Source: Stieleria marina
GTDB lineage: Bacteria > Planctomycetota > Planctomycetia > Pirellulales > Pirellulaceae
Reading direction: 5' to 3'
Assembly: GCA_007741555.1 (NCBI GenBank)
Contig: CP036526.1
Location: 6,495,719-6,559,718 of the forward strand
Length of the DNA stretch: 64,000 bases
The notes under the pieces were generated by a model. That model did no database searches. It had not been told where the DNA came from and saw nothing but the letters and a program-made list of their open reading frames with translations. Positions 41,901 to 51,089 of this stretch are shown here, piece by piece. A program made the translations under genes and the position numbers. Positions within the stretch are counted from its first letter, which is position 1. Each line of letters starts with the position of its first letter.

Positions 41901-43510
41901 TCCTTGCTTGGTTTGGAATCCGTTGACGCGATTCGGTCGCTCGGCTCTTGATCGTTCCGCAAACCAGATTCGCTCGCTTTTGCATCCCGGTTGTCCGTGA
42001 CACGAATGGAATAGCTTATCTGTGCATCCTTCTGCAATTCAAACTCTTTGAGGTCCAGTTGGGTCGCACCTATGAAGTGTTTGCCTAACTTCTGATCGCC
42101 AAGAGGAATTTCACGGGTGTCCAAGATCAATGGTTCGCCGTTTTCGTCTAGGCGTGAATCGTCGTAGATCACCAATTCAGCTTTGGCGATCCCGTGGTCG
42201 TCATGAGCTTCAAATTCGATCTCGATCACTTCGTCATCCGCGACCGCCATTTCTTCGGTGGGGCTGATCACCCGTGCAATTGGCGCGGCATCGGCAATGG
42301 CTTCGATTCGGCAGGTCGCACGGTTTTCGTTTTGCAGGCCGTGCAGGCCAAGCAGTTTCGGCTCCAGCAAAATGTCATGCTGCAGTAGTCGCTGGTGGTG
42401 GTACCAACCGTCGGCATCGGCATGTAATTCGATCTCGTCGACAATCTCGGACGTTTCAGCTGAGGCATCAGACGCCTGGGAGGTCGTTAACAAGACCAGC
42501 TGCTTGAGGGCTTCTTTGGGCCGAATGGACAGCTGCAACGTCGTGCCTTGAATCACCTTGATCCGTCGGGGGACAAACCCTTTTTCGACGTCGGGCCGGC
42601 CAACGTAGGTGGGCGCGACGACTTTGAATTTCACTTCGCCTAATTCGGGGTAGTCGATCACTTTCAGCGTCTGCCACTGGGTTTGCCCATCACCGGCTCG
42701 CATTCGATAGCGAAACGATTCGTCGGCGCGAATCGAATGAATAAACTGCCGTTCGTCGTCAGCATCGGCAGCGACGTTCAAAGATTCTCTCTGTCCTGAA
42801 GGATACTCCAGTGTTAGCTCCGCCCCTATTCTTGGCACTCCCGTTTGCCGCACCGCTAGATCGACCAACTCACCGCGCGGAACGATCTGAATACTTGTCT
42901 GGTTCAGCAGTTTTGTCGCCGTGATGTTTTGAGTGGGTGACCAGAACCTCTGCCACAGCACCCACGTCTGCTGTGGATAGATCGACATGAACGCGGCCAA
43001 CGCAAAGCCGCAAACAGAAAGACCGATCAGCGGACGGCGAATCGACGACAAGGGAGCCAACGCGGATGGTTTCACCAGCGTGTGCATCGCGACGGCTTCG
43101 CTGGTGACCTGTGCCTGCATGCTTTGCTCTTCGTCTGTTCCGCTGTCGGAACCAGACTGCGAGAGTTCCGTGACCGTCGACCATCTTTCTTGTAAATTTG
43201 GAATCTGCGCGTCAACGCAGCGCGCCGCATGACGAATGTCCCATGCTTTACGCAGCGGACCGACGAGCGCCAGAATCGCGGCAGTGATCGCAGTGCCCAC
43301 GGTTGCGATCGTCAGGACCGTCCGCATGGACGGGCTAAACAGAACGATCAACCAATCGGCGGTCATCGCGACAATCATGCCGACAAGCAATACACCTAAG
43401 CCGATCGCGATACCGCGCGCCGTCGTCAATGCAAGTTGCCTTCGCTGAATCCAGCGTAACTTGTGCTCGATCACTGACGGCAAACGGCCGAGTGTGTTTT
43501 GTTGCGACAT
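38927..43510 (-). CDS. Giant membrane protein with coiled coil (DUF4175-like)
   Basis: A 1,527-residue protein. The N-terminus has three hydrophobic segments (GIAIGLGVLLVGMIVAMTAD, then TIATVGTAITAAILALVG and a third near 170), resembling DUF4175 proteins. Residues ~200-500 form beta-rich periplasmic domains. A low-complexity tract rich in Ser, Lys, Asp, Ala and Thr follows (~500-760). The remainder is almost wholly helical and charged, with Gln/Arg/Glu coiled-coil character. Its place after MoxR, DUF58 and BatA/VWA genes suggests it belongs to the same envelope complex. No catalytic motif is evident. Confidence 0.7.
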   Translation of the reverse strand: MSQQNTLGRLPSVIEHKLRWIQRRQLALTTARGIAIGLGVLLVGMIVAMTADWLIVLFSPSMRTVLTIATVGTAITAAILALVGPLRKAWDIRHAARCVDAQIPNLQERWSTVTELSQSGSDSGTDEEQSMQAQVTSEAVAMHTLVKPSALAPLSSIRRPLIGLSVCGFALAAFMSIYPQQTWVLWQRFWSPTQNITATKLLNQTSIQIVPRGELVDLAVRQTGVPRIGAELTLEYPSGQRESLNVAADADDERQFIHSIRADESFRYRMRAGDGQTQWQTLKVIDYPELGEVKFKVVAPTYVGRPDVEKGFVPRRIKVIQGTTLQLSIRPKEALKQLVLLTTSQASDASAETSEIVDEIELHADADGWYHHQRLLQHDILLEPKLLGLHGLQNENRATCRIEAIADAAPIARVISPTEEMAVADDEVIEIEFEAHDDHGIAKAELVIYDDSRLDENGEPLILDTREIPLGDQKLGKHFIGATQLDLKEFELQKDAQISYSIRVTDNRDAKASESGLRNDQEPSDRIASTDSKPSKDGTNDPGSKVADADQRVARATSKQQTAEQRALKLGSTKPAGREGDDLASQMTKAASKESAEKSSPTPSDLASGSNDQSNKDAGAEQAHESMSPLESMSPVVDAKNPGKDELAAAKKTKATSQDRSAPKRDESDAKTSDQTASNAKGDASNPNSRPRQTAAANRKRSPDDTTSSKLADNSAASSPKNQPPTDTSDKKSSKPTTAQLTAMASGTRSSVKQSLAKSGQNTETNRRRLKITERLTAIATADEIDPVDEGDKDIRRRVVEIDQKLALMQTALKMLVDHRLPDSTRGAKFTELDQQIGAIQDTVTELRNDTKENEFAFVGLQMVDISRYHITPARDRIFAAIRRPGASDLDAKVALGNISRARERLDKLLKKYDRVKRDEDYKKSIEETAEMYDVIVEKSQKLLREFRQNRNPMSRRMSIIEVDQDYLDQLAENLRLRREMLKELGRMLGDDPRLLSRYLDLTRRRNQNMRSRLSDLAERQDEATVEMMGWIEIDDQQRDDLWNIIAEMRVGAVDDLASDIADFTERVTRQMPLIADADRGTPAQIIHHADAMAQAARLLAMDAEKLLQQITPERFAEIQKRSEALVVMSDTMEAYLDQLQVEHDDQEEISVFVSPRLLENRIVGAKSEAWAMTVQYLSKANYASIAAVEQHELAIETQELRMEMQNIQAELAQEFTRQVDDAIVPVEVTNLVSKLHRVMESITFNQVAATIAAKAGDLERSSRQQQLALKRLAEAEDLFDQMRRAVVDALDQYDEPNPSVADLRDPTLDEFLARLEREPNIAAQLGLPRRRRNLRIQADAMMWQQQGASLLGSSGDAARARVKRETKINRQGSQAGDQSKPRPDKTDSQPMTKEQQDKIAQAKRAQQEMEKSLLEIETQAASQGQSAKQKERLLQIARQLRELMKPNADDQQPSSAWQKIAQSDQAQSVLAAARRGESIADEQWNKLSSTLEDGLWQVRGKKPPEEYRKAIQHYQDSLRELVGAQP

Positions 43511-43550
43511 GAGTTTCGACGGGGTTAACGGAAAGAGAACTTAACGAGGA

Positions 43551-46523
43551 TCATGACAGGCCACGCCACTTGCGGATAATCCATTCGGTCTGCAGACATC
43601 CAAACACGAGCCAAAGGTATTTCCATTGCGACCAAAGCGGCGTCTGCTGAATCGTTTGCGTCACAATGGGCTCCAAATCGGTCAGCGCCAAAACTTCGGC
43701 GACAGCGGACGGCGGCAAGACTTGGCCACCGGTCAATTCGGTGATCTGCGATGCCAAGACACGGTCGCAGCGAGTGTCAGACAACTCCATCGGAATGTCC
43801 GCTTGCACGGTAAATGAAAGGCCCAGATCGTGAGCCGTTTCGGATTCGGGCAATTGATCAATGAAATCGCCGACCGGAGTAACGGCATAGACGCCTGCCC
43901 TGGGTGAATTGACTTGACCGTGATACAGCCCAGGAATCTCTTCGTCGGCGCGAAGTGAAATCTGTTCATCGATGTCGCCCGATGTCACTCGCAAGCTGAC
44001 ATCGCTTTGATCAACCAATGGGACTCCGTCGTCACCGGAAAGCCGCACTTCCACGTCCACATCTTGCCCGGATTGATAATCCGTTTTGTCGGTGCGCAGT
44101 CGCACTTGCTTCGCTCCGCTGCTGAGTTCTGACGCGATCGCCCACCGCAACATTTGCCCCCAGAATCGATAATGGTATCGGTCACCGCGCAAGAACCGCA
44201 GTCGGTACGTATCGGGGCCCGAGAAATAGACGACGCGGCCGCGGCCAATGGGTTGCCAACAAAGAAATGAATCTTGATTCTCCGGCATCTCATCGCCGGC
44301 GATCCTCGGCGCGGCATCGGCGGCAGCACCTTTACGCGGGACGCCAACACGGCGCGGAACGACGGCGATCAAATTTTTGGCGGTCGGTTTGGGGCGACGC
44401 CATGATGACACGTCGTGAAGCGGCGAGAATCGATTAACAAAATCCCAAGCCGTCTGCGTCGCTTGTTGTGTTTCGCCGATCATCAACGCGACGTGCGAAC
44501 GCCCTTCACGGGTGGCTTGAAACGCGAAACCCTCCGGTGCCCGCAAGCGTTCATTCGTTTTGGTGACAGGTAACAATTCGGCCAACGGCGACTTAGCAAA
44601 GGCGTCAGGCATCGCTCGCGATCCAGCGATCATCACCAGCGTGCCACCACGATGGCGTAGATATTCAGCCAACGACTCTTGAGCAGCGACCGGCAAGTGC
44701 TCTGGCGGCAAGTCGCCCAAAATCACGACGTCGTATTCGTCCCATTGATCGACGGTGGTCGGAAAAGTGCGGCTAGACTGACGATCCCCGGTAGCGATCA
44801 AACGCGGACGGAACAGCATTTCGTCGCATTCAACTTTGGGGTCGCGCCGAAAAAGCTGAGCCAAGTAGCGAAACTCCCAGCGGGGCATTTCATCCGCCAG
44901 CAAAACTTTGATCTGATTTCGCGTGACGTTGACGATGACCTTTCGCAAATTGTTTGTCTGCGTCATTTCTCCGTCGACGCCGCTAACAACAACGCTCAGT
45001 GACGCTTCGCCAATTTCTGACACGCGGCGCTGAAAGCGTATGGTGCGACTGACAAAATCCGAATCGAACTGGATTTCGCGAAAGTCCACGACATCCGCAC
45101 CATCGAGCAATTGCACCGTGCAGCGATCCCCCTGGCATTGATACGCTTCCAGGTGGGCCTCGACTACGATGTCGTCGTTTCGCATCGCGACGGTGGGCGA
45201 ATCGACGCCTACCAAGTTCACATCCCTGAGTCGGTTCGCGTTGCCGATCGGGATAATGTAAACCGGCGTCTCTCCCAACGATGCGGCGACTTCGGTTGGC
45301 AACTTGACAAAATGTGTTCGGGCTGACGTAGTTCCTTCGTCACTGACATCTGGACCGGGGTCATCGCTGACGCCGACCGTCCCAGTGTCATTGTGCGCCA
45401 CATCCGAAAACACAAACGCGGCAGCAATCGGAATCTGACTCTCGTTCGATCGCAGCGGCAACAGCGCTGATGACAAATTCGTCATCGCAACCGATTGCGA
45501 ATGACTTTCGGCTGGGCTCCCGTTTACGTCAGCAACTTGCCCCAATAAACTCAAGTGAGGCGATTCCACGTCATCAAGATTCTGTGAAACCTTGCTGAAT
45601 TGTGACCAGCGAATATTGACGGATCGATCCATCGATTCGAGCGTTTGTTTTTTGAGCGTTCCCAAAAACGTCGCCACTCGCTCGATCCGGCTGTTTTGCG
45701 GATACGTCGCGATCGCTTGCGATTCCGCATCGGCAACCAAACGAGACAGTTCTTGCAGGACTTGCAGCGTACCGCGAACCCGGTGCTGCAGGTCCCGCAG
45801 GCTTTCACGCCAATCCGACTGCCGTGGTGTTCGCCCAGCCGACAAACGTTTGGCCAACGTTTGGAAATTCTGAAACTCGGGACTCTGCAAAAGCCGCTTT
45901 GCATTTCGCAACACGGGTTCGATCTGCTGGCTCTGTTCATGGTCGACCAAGGACGCCAACCGAAGCCGCTGGACATTGTCGCCACAACGCTGGATTGCTT
46001 TCTGCGTCGCAGCGATTGACTTGGCGACTTGTTGATCAGGGCGATGCTGGCGAACGGCTTCAATGGAAGCGACCAATTCACGATCAGCAATCCCCAACGA
46101 TACCAGAGCATTGTCGGACAAAACGACCGGGTGCATCGCGGAGACGCTGCCGGGTTCATCCGACAAAGTACTCCCCGAGGCCTTGGCAGCAATCCATCGA
46201 ATTTCGTCTGCTGTCCCCGGTGGATCAACTGTCGTCATGCTCGCGCTTGTGTCGGCGACGATCGCAATCGTCCGCGGAGTTGTGTCGGTTTCGACCAACA
46301 CTCGCGTTGGTGCCAACAGCATCCACAAAATCGTCGCCAAGCAAATCAAACGTAGGACCGCAAATCCGATGGTCGTTCGCGAACCCAAAACGTGTCGCTC
46401 GCGATACAGCGACCAAGCAAACACAGCAAGTAAAACCACTGCAAGCAGGAGCGTTGTCGACAGACTCAGCGGCCCGTCGAATGTCGTCTCCGTCACAGTC
46501 TGCGTGGCGGTCAAATCGTTCAT
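43551..46523 (-). CDS. VWA/GATase-like membrane protein of the MoxR operon
   Basis: A 990-residue protein with two N-terminal membrane helices (LSTTLLLAVVLLAVFAWSLY and a second near 55-75) and a VWA-type MIDAS start (IAIVADTSASM, DxSxS). A mid-region class I glutamine-amidotransferase-like fold follows (YDVVILGDLPPEHLPVAA, GGTLVMIAGSRAMPDAF), and a C-terminal membrane helix closes the protein (WSQWKYLWLVFGCLQ). The catalytic Cys of true amidotransferases is not apparent. Start overlaps the stop of the upstream BatA-like gene by four bases. It probably works with MoxR in assembling or activating envelope proteins. Confidence 0.78.
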   Translation of the reverse strand: MNDLTATQTVTETTFDGPLSLSTTLLLAVVLLAVFAWSLYRERHVLGSRTTIGFAVLRLICLATILWMLLAPTRVLVETDTTPRTIAIVADTSASMTTVDPPGTADEIRWIAAKASGSTLSDEPGSVSAMHPVVLSDNALVSLGIADRELVASIEAVRQHRPDQQVAKSIAATQKAIQRCGDNVQRLRLASLVDHEQSQQIEPVLRNAKRLLQSPEFQNFQTLAKRLSAGRTPRQSDWRESLRDLQHRVRGTLQVLQELSRLVADAESQAIATYPQNSRIERVATFLGTLKKQTLESMDRSVNIRWSQFSKVSQNLDDVESPHLSLLGQVADVNGSPAESHSQSVAMTNLSSALLPLRSNESQIPIAAAFVFSDVAHNDTGTVGVSDDPGPDVSDEGTTSARTHFVKLPTEVAASLGETPVYIIPIGNANRLRDVNLVGVDSPTVAMRNDDIVVEAHLEAYQCQGDRCTVQLLDGADVVDFREIQFDSDFVSRTIRFQRRVSEIGEASLSVVVSGVDGEMTQTNNLRKVIVNVTRNQIKVLLADEMPRWEFRYLAQLFRRDPKVECDEMLFRPRLIATGDRQSSRTFPTTVDQWDEYDVVILGDLPPEHLPVAAQESLAEYLRHRGGTLVMIAGSRAMPDAFAKSPLAELLPVTKTNERLRAPEGFAFQATREGRSHVALMIGETQQATQTAWDFVNRFSPLHDVSSWRRPKPTAKNLIAVVPRRVGVPRKGAAADAAPRIAGDEMPENQDSFLCWQPIGRGRVVYFSGPDTYRLRFLRGDRYHYRFWGQMLRWAIASELSSGAKQVRLRTDKTDYQSGQDVDVEVRLSGDDGVPLVDQSDVSLRVTSGDIDEQISLRADEEIPGLYHGQVNSPRAGVYAVTPVGDFIDQLPESETAHDLGLSFTVQADIPMELSDTRCDRVLASQITELTGGQVLPPSAVAEVLALTDLEPIVTQTIQQTPLWSQWKYLWLVFGCLQTEWIIRKWRGLS

Positions 46524-48913
46524 GCTGTCACCTCGATTTCATCGGATGATCGGTCCGTATTCGCAGGTGTGACGGGTCCTGAAGAGCCTTGAAATTGCTT
46601 GCCAACGACGGGAAACTTTGTTTCAGCGATCGCAAATTCGACATCTTCGGCGGAACCACCCGCGGACAAACCGCTCACTCCAAAGCGTTCCCTCGCCAGC
46701 ACACCGGAGAGCAACAGTTCAAGCGTGATCAGCGTGATCAACCCGATCAAAAGGTACGGCCACAATGGATCCTGCGGAGTCGCAGTACTCACAGCCGAGT
46801 TCCCGGCAGCCAGTTTGACGCCGACCAGTTCGGACAATTTGACTTGCTCCGTTCGCTTCAGTGGCGACAAATCGGATTCTTGAATGTCCCGTGCTACCTC
46901 GAACGGAATCACATCGCCAGCGAGACTGGTTTCCAGCCGATAGGCGCCTGGCAGTGAAGTTCGACTCGTTCGCAGGGCGACATCGCCAAAACCATCCGCG
47001 GCCAGCTCGATCGACTCGTTTTCGGGATTCGTCAGCATGCCGGACACCGATCCGTCAGATTGGCCGACTTGATCCGCCAAGGGGTGATAAACCAGAGGAT
47101 CGCCCGGCTGCAAATTGAAGTGCGTCGCACGCGGCTGTGACAGATAGTCGATCCAATCGCGTGCCATGACCACAAAGGATTGTGACCTTGCTAGATCACT
47201 CCATTGCAGCCGTAGCGGAATCGCCGACACAAACACGCGCCCCTTGCCCAGCAACTGTTCCACCACAATCGCGTCACCGTTGCTTAACGTCAGCAAGACG
47301 GAAGTTTGATGGTCCGATTCGTCGATCAAGAATCGAAATCGCTCGAAGACGGCCACTTCTCCTAAGTCCAATTGTTGATTGTCAGCGATCTGCGCCACAG
47401 CTGGATGATCACTGCCAAAAGGATTGATCGTCACGGCAGGACGCGTATCGGTTTCTGCGTCTGTCTCTGCGTTGGCCGATGTCGTCGCGGACTCCGTCAC
47501 GATTCGGTCTAGGGCCACCGGCGAAAGACCACTACCACCAGCGAACCATTGCAAATTGAATTCGTCGACATCAGTCCTTGGCCCCAGCGCCACCCAAAGA
47601 CCACCTCCGTCAGAAACAAACTGCGAAAGTGATTTTAATGACTCCCGATCAAGCTGCGTTAAGTTCGGCACAATCACAACGTGATACGGTCGCAGATCGG
47701 TGCTGCTGATACGATCGCTGCCGACCACCGTCGGCGCGTACACGGCACGTCCCGCGGTGGGTTGTTCATCAAGCCACCCCAGAGCGGCTCGCAAGAAAAA
47801 CGAATCCTGCTGCGTGTCCGCCAGACGTGACTCGCTCTCGACAATCAAAACCGGAACTTCGTCGACGACTTCGATAACAACGCTGGCCACATCGTCGGCT
47901 GCCAGATCGTCGTCGCCCACAATTTGCGCAGCGATCCGGTGCACTCCCGGCGTGTCAAACGAATGCGTCCAACTGGTTTCCTGTGATGCCCCCGGTTCGA
48001 TTGGGTCGACAAAACTGTCGTGCTGAATACCGCCGTCGATCGTCCAATCAACCGACCGTCCGGCAGCAACGGACAGTCCGTGGTGATTCCGGACTGTCGC
48101 TGTCAATGTGATCGGTTCGTCAACGCCGATACGCGTGCGACGCGAACGTACTTCGTCGACTGCAACATTGCCACGCGACAGCTTGTCTCCCGTAACCTGA
48201 ATGATCTCCAGCTCAGTATCAATGACGGGCTTCGACAGGCTTTCTCGAAACCCATTCCATCCCTCGGTATCGCCCAATCGCCAATCGGCCGCCTGGTTGT
48301 CCGTCAACAATACAATTCGCCGGCCGCGCGTCGTCGCCTCCGGTTCGGCTTGAACGGCAGCCATCAAACCAGCCAGCAGATCACTACGGCCTTGAGTGGG
48401 CGTGATCGACTGAAAATCCTGAGCAATCGAATTGATCGTGGACGGGTCAATCCGCAAACCGCTATTTCGCGTCGATCGACTGCCGCGCCAAATTGGGTAC
48501 GGTGCCGTGGTCAAGACTCGCACGCGATCACCAGGAGCAAGTCTTTCAAGTTCCGTTTGGGATCGTTTCAGAATTGCCTGCATCAAAGTCTGATCGCCGT
48601 TGCTGCGTCCCGTCGACATCGAATTGTCGATGACAAAAATCGTTTCGCGACGTTCACTTGATCCCAGCCAACCGCTGGGAATCAACGGCCGAGCAAGCGA
48701 AAAGATGAGCGCCGCAATCGCCAAAACTCGCAACAACAGCAACGTCCATTGTTTCAATCGTCGGGCACTGGTTTGCCTGGTCGACGCGGCGACCAAAAAC
48801 TCCATTGCGCCCCACTCAATCGGTACATTCCGCCGCCGATCAAGCAAATGCAGTAGCAAAGGTGCCGCGGCCAAAGGCAAAGCGAACAGAAAGGCGATAC
48901 CTAGAAAGCTCAT
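46520..48913 (-). CDS. BatA-like double-anchor VWA membrane protein
   Basis: A 797-residue protein beginning with the BatA N-terminal double-transmembrane domain (FLGIAFLFALPLAAAPLLLH, then LLDRRRNVPIEWGAMEFL), which is highly typical. A VWA domain with the MIDAS motif FVIDNSMSTGRS follows, then Ig-like segments, a GATase-like region (YHVVIVPNLTQLDRESLKSL) and a C-terminal membrane helix (LWPYLLIGLITLITLELLLS). It shares ATGA with the genes on both sides, so DUF58, this gene and the next are translationally coupled. Confidence 0.85.
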   Translation of the reverse strand: MSFLGIAFLFALPLAAAPLLLHLLDRRRNVPIEWGAMEFLVAASTRQTSARRLKQWTLLLLRVLAIAALIFSLARPLIPSGWLGSSERRETIFVIDNSMSTGRSNGDQTLMQAILKRSQTELERLAPGDRVRVLTTAPYPIWRGSRSTRNSGLRIDPSTINSIAQDFQSITPTQGRSDLLAGLMAAVQAEPEATTRGRRIVLLTDNQAADWRLGDTEGWNGFRESLSKPVIDTELEIIQVTGDKLSRGNVAVDEVRSRRTRIGVDEPITLTATVRNHHGLSVAAGRSVDWTIDGGIQHDSFVDPIEPGASQETSWTHSFDTPGVHRIAAQIVGDDDLAADDVASVVIEVVDEVPVLIVESESRLADTQQDSFFLRAALGWLDEQPTAGRAVYAPTVVGSDRISSTDLRPYHVVIVPNLTQLDRESLKSLSQFVSDGGGLWVALGPRTDVDEFNLQWFAGGSGLSPVALDRIVTESATTSANAETDAETDTRPAVTINPFGSDHPAVAQIADNQQLDLGEVAVFERFRFLIDESDHQTSVLLTLSNGDAIVVEQLLGKGRVFVSAIPLRLQWSDLARSQSFVVMARDWIDYLSQPRATHFNLQPGDPLVYHPLADQVGQSDGSVSGMLTNPENESIELAADGFGDVALRTSRTSLPGAYRLETSLAGDVIPFEVARDIQESDLSPLKRTEQVKLSELVGVKLAAGNSAVSTATPQDPLWPYLLIGLITLITLELLLSGVLARERFGVSGLSAGGSAEDVEFAIAETKFPVVGKQFQGSSGPVTPANTDRSSDEIEVTA

Positions 48914-49878
48914 CGCTTACCGCCCCCGGCACGCGCCAGACGACTGCGTAGAAACCAACCCAAAGTCTCCGACAGATCAGTCGAAGTCGTCATGCGGACG
49001 TACTCGCCGCCGATCGACACGACCATCTCCTCCAGTTGATCAATGAACTCGCTCATCCGCCGCAAATACTCGCGGCGGACGGCGGGTGGATCCAGGGAGA
49101 TGTGTTGATGGTCGACTTCCAAAGACTGAAATTTTGACCAACGGCGAAAATCAAACGAAAGTTCTTCGGGCGCCACCACGTGCATCACAATGACGTCGTG
49201 TCCGCGCCCACGGACCATTCGCAAGCCTGTGGCCAAATCATCCACATTGCCAAAACAGTCCGAAAACAACACAAAAAGGCCCCGGCGCTGCAGTCGGGGA
49301 ACATTTGCGCGGATCATCGCCCCGAGCTCGCCGCCTTTGCCAGGCTTGGCCATCTGAAGTGTCGATAGAATCGCTCGCAAATGAGCAGCATGCTGTCGCG
49401 GCGGGACAAACAGAGGCTGCTCCTGATTCAGAATCATCGTTCCGACGGCGTCGCGTTGGCGCAACAACAAGCGTGAGAGACAGGCAGCCGCACGACGGGC
49501 GTAGTCCAGCTTGCTTTGCGACGACAAACCAAATTTCATTGAACCACTCGTGTCGACAGCAATCATTGCGTGCAGATTGGTTTCTTCTTCAAACTGCTTG
49601 ATGAAGTACCGATCATTCCGGGCGTAGACTTGCCAATCGATCTGACGAATCTCGTCACCGGGCGCGTACTGCCGATGCTGCGAAAATTCGCTGCAGCCGC
49701 CCTTGGTCGTTGAACGATGTTTTCCCGCCAGCAAGCCATCGACGACGGTACGCGAGAGCAACTCCAAATGCCCGATCTGCTCCATGACGCCCGGATCAAG
49801 CAAGTCCGCAATCGCTGCTTCGCCATCCGCCCCGGAGGGCGACGATGTGCTGGCTGCTTTGCGAAACGGAAAACGCAT
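48910..49878 (-). CDS. DUF58-domain protein
   Basis: A 322-residue soluble protein with the DUF58 core YAPGDEIRQIDWQVYARNDR and KQFEEETNLHAMIAVDTSGS, the latter being a VWA-type MIDAS. DUF58 proteins are regular partners of MoxR ATPases and BatA proteins and are thought to act as adaptors. It lacks membrane helices, unlike the longer DUF58 proteins. It ends overlapping the BatA-like start and follows MoxR by 91 bases. Confidence 0.9.
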   Translation of the reverse strand: MRFPFRKAASTSSPSGADGEAAIADLLDPGVMEQIGHLELLSRTVVDGLLAGKHRSTTKGGCSEFSQHRQYAPGDEIRQIDWQVYARNDRYFIKQFEEETNLHAMIAVDTSGSMKFGLSSQSKLDYARRAAACLSRLLLRQRDAVGTMILNQEQPLFVPPRQHAAHLRAILSTLQMAKPGKGGELGAMIRANVPRLQRRGLFVLFSDCFGNVDDLATGLRMVRGRGHDVIVMHVVAPEELSFDFRRWSKFQSLEVDHQHISLDPPAVRREYLRRMSEFIDQLEEMVVSIGGEYVRMTTSTDLSETLGWFLRSRLARAGGGKR

Positions 49879-49969
49879 TTGAAATTTGAATACTGGTAAG
49901 CAACTTGGTTTAAAAACGACAATCTGCGGCGGTTTTGCGACAGCAAAGCGGCACCTAACAACGACCTAA

Positions 49970-51031
49970 TCATTCCGCCGTGACGTGAAGTGACGGCGTG
50001 CCTTGGATGATTTTGGCGAGCACGGTGTCGGCGTCGATACCGGCGGCTTCGGCGTTGAACGTCAGAATGATACGGTGACGCAAGACGGGCTTTGCGACTT
50101 CGATCAGATCTTCGGTCGTGACGTGGCAACGACGGTTCAGTAACGCCCTTGCTTTGGCCGCTAGCAGGATTGAAATGGTCGCCCGCGGACCTGCTCCCCA
50201 CTGAATCAAATTCTTCAGTTCGTCGGACATTGCTTCGTCGTCGCTGCGTGTGCCGCGGACCAGATCGAGAGCCGCATCATAAATGTGATCCGATACAACC
50301 ACGCTGCGAACCAACGATTGCATCTCGTGAATCTGTTCGATGTTCAAGACCGTTTTTGTCTCAAAGGAATAGTCCGTCGTTTGGCGGCGTGCGATCTCGC
50401 GTTCTTCTTCGCGGTTCGGGTAAGAAACATGAATTTTAAGCAAAAAGCGATCCAGCTGCGCTTCGGGCAGCGGATACGTGCCTTCCGTTTCGACCGGGTT
50501 TTGTGTGGCAAGAACGAAAAACGGATCCGGCAAATCATGTGTCGTGCCAGAAACCGTCAACTGACGCTCCTGCATCGCTTCGAGCAACGCACTTTGAGTC
50601 TTCGGGGGCGTGCGGTTGATTTCGTCAGCCAAGATTACGTTGCCAAACAGGGGACCTTCGACGAATCGAAAGACTCGCTTACCTGTTGTGTGATCTTCCT
50701 CCAAAACCTCCGTCCCGGTGATGTCGCCAGGCATCAAATCGGGCGTGAACTGCACTCGGCGAAAATGCAAATCCGTCAACGATGCTAACGTCGATACCAG
50801 CATCGTCTTGGCCAGTCCCGGCATGCCTTGCAAAATGCAGTGACCGCGACAAAGCATCCCAATCAACAGCTGCTCGCTGACTTCATGCTGACCGACGATG
50901 ACGCCCGCAAGTTGTTCACGAAGAAGCACGAGCTGTTCATGCAGTTTGTCAATCGCGTCAGCAACATCGATCGTTGAATCGTCTTTGACGCGGCCGTTTG
51001 TGTGGGCGGTCGGTGTGATGCGTGAGTTCAT
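49970..51031 (-). CDS. MoxR-family AAA+ ATPase
   Basis: A 353-residue ATPase: Walker A as GMPGLAKTMLV, Walker B as NVILADEINRTPPKTQSALL, sensor-type FFVLATQNPVETEGTYPLPE, and a C-terminal lid. MoxR proteins act as chaperones that insert metal cofactors or activate VWA-domain partners; the downstream DUF58 and VWA genes are the obvious clients. ATG 51031 is chosen; a TTG three codons earlier is less likely. Confidence 0.92.
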   Translation of the reverse strand: MNSRITPTAHTNGRVKDDSTIDVADAIDKLHEQLVLLREQLAGVIVGQHEVSEQLLIGMLCRGHCILQGMPGLAKTMLVSTLASLTDLHFRRVQFTPDLMPGDITGTEVLEEDHTTGKRVFRFVEGPLFGNVILADEINRTPPKTQSALLEAMQERQLTVSGTTHDLPDPFFVLATQNPVETEGTYPLPEAQLDRFLLKIHVSYPNREEEREIARRQTTDYSFETKTVLNIEQIHEMQSLVRSVVVSDHIYDAALDLVRGTRSDDEAMSDELKNLIQWGAGPRATISILLAAKARALLNRRCHVTTEDLIEVAKPVLRHRIILTFNAEAAGIDADTVLAKIIQGTPSLHVTAE

Positions 51032-51089
51032 GTTGCACAAAGGTGGTCAGAGGGAGCAAGTTGTTGCGACGATTTTTCGATCGCGGCGA

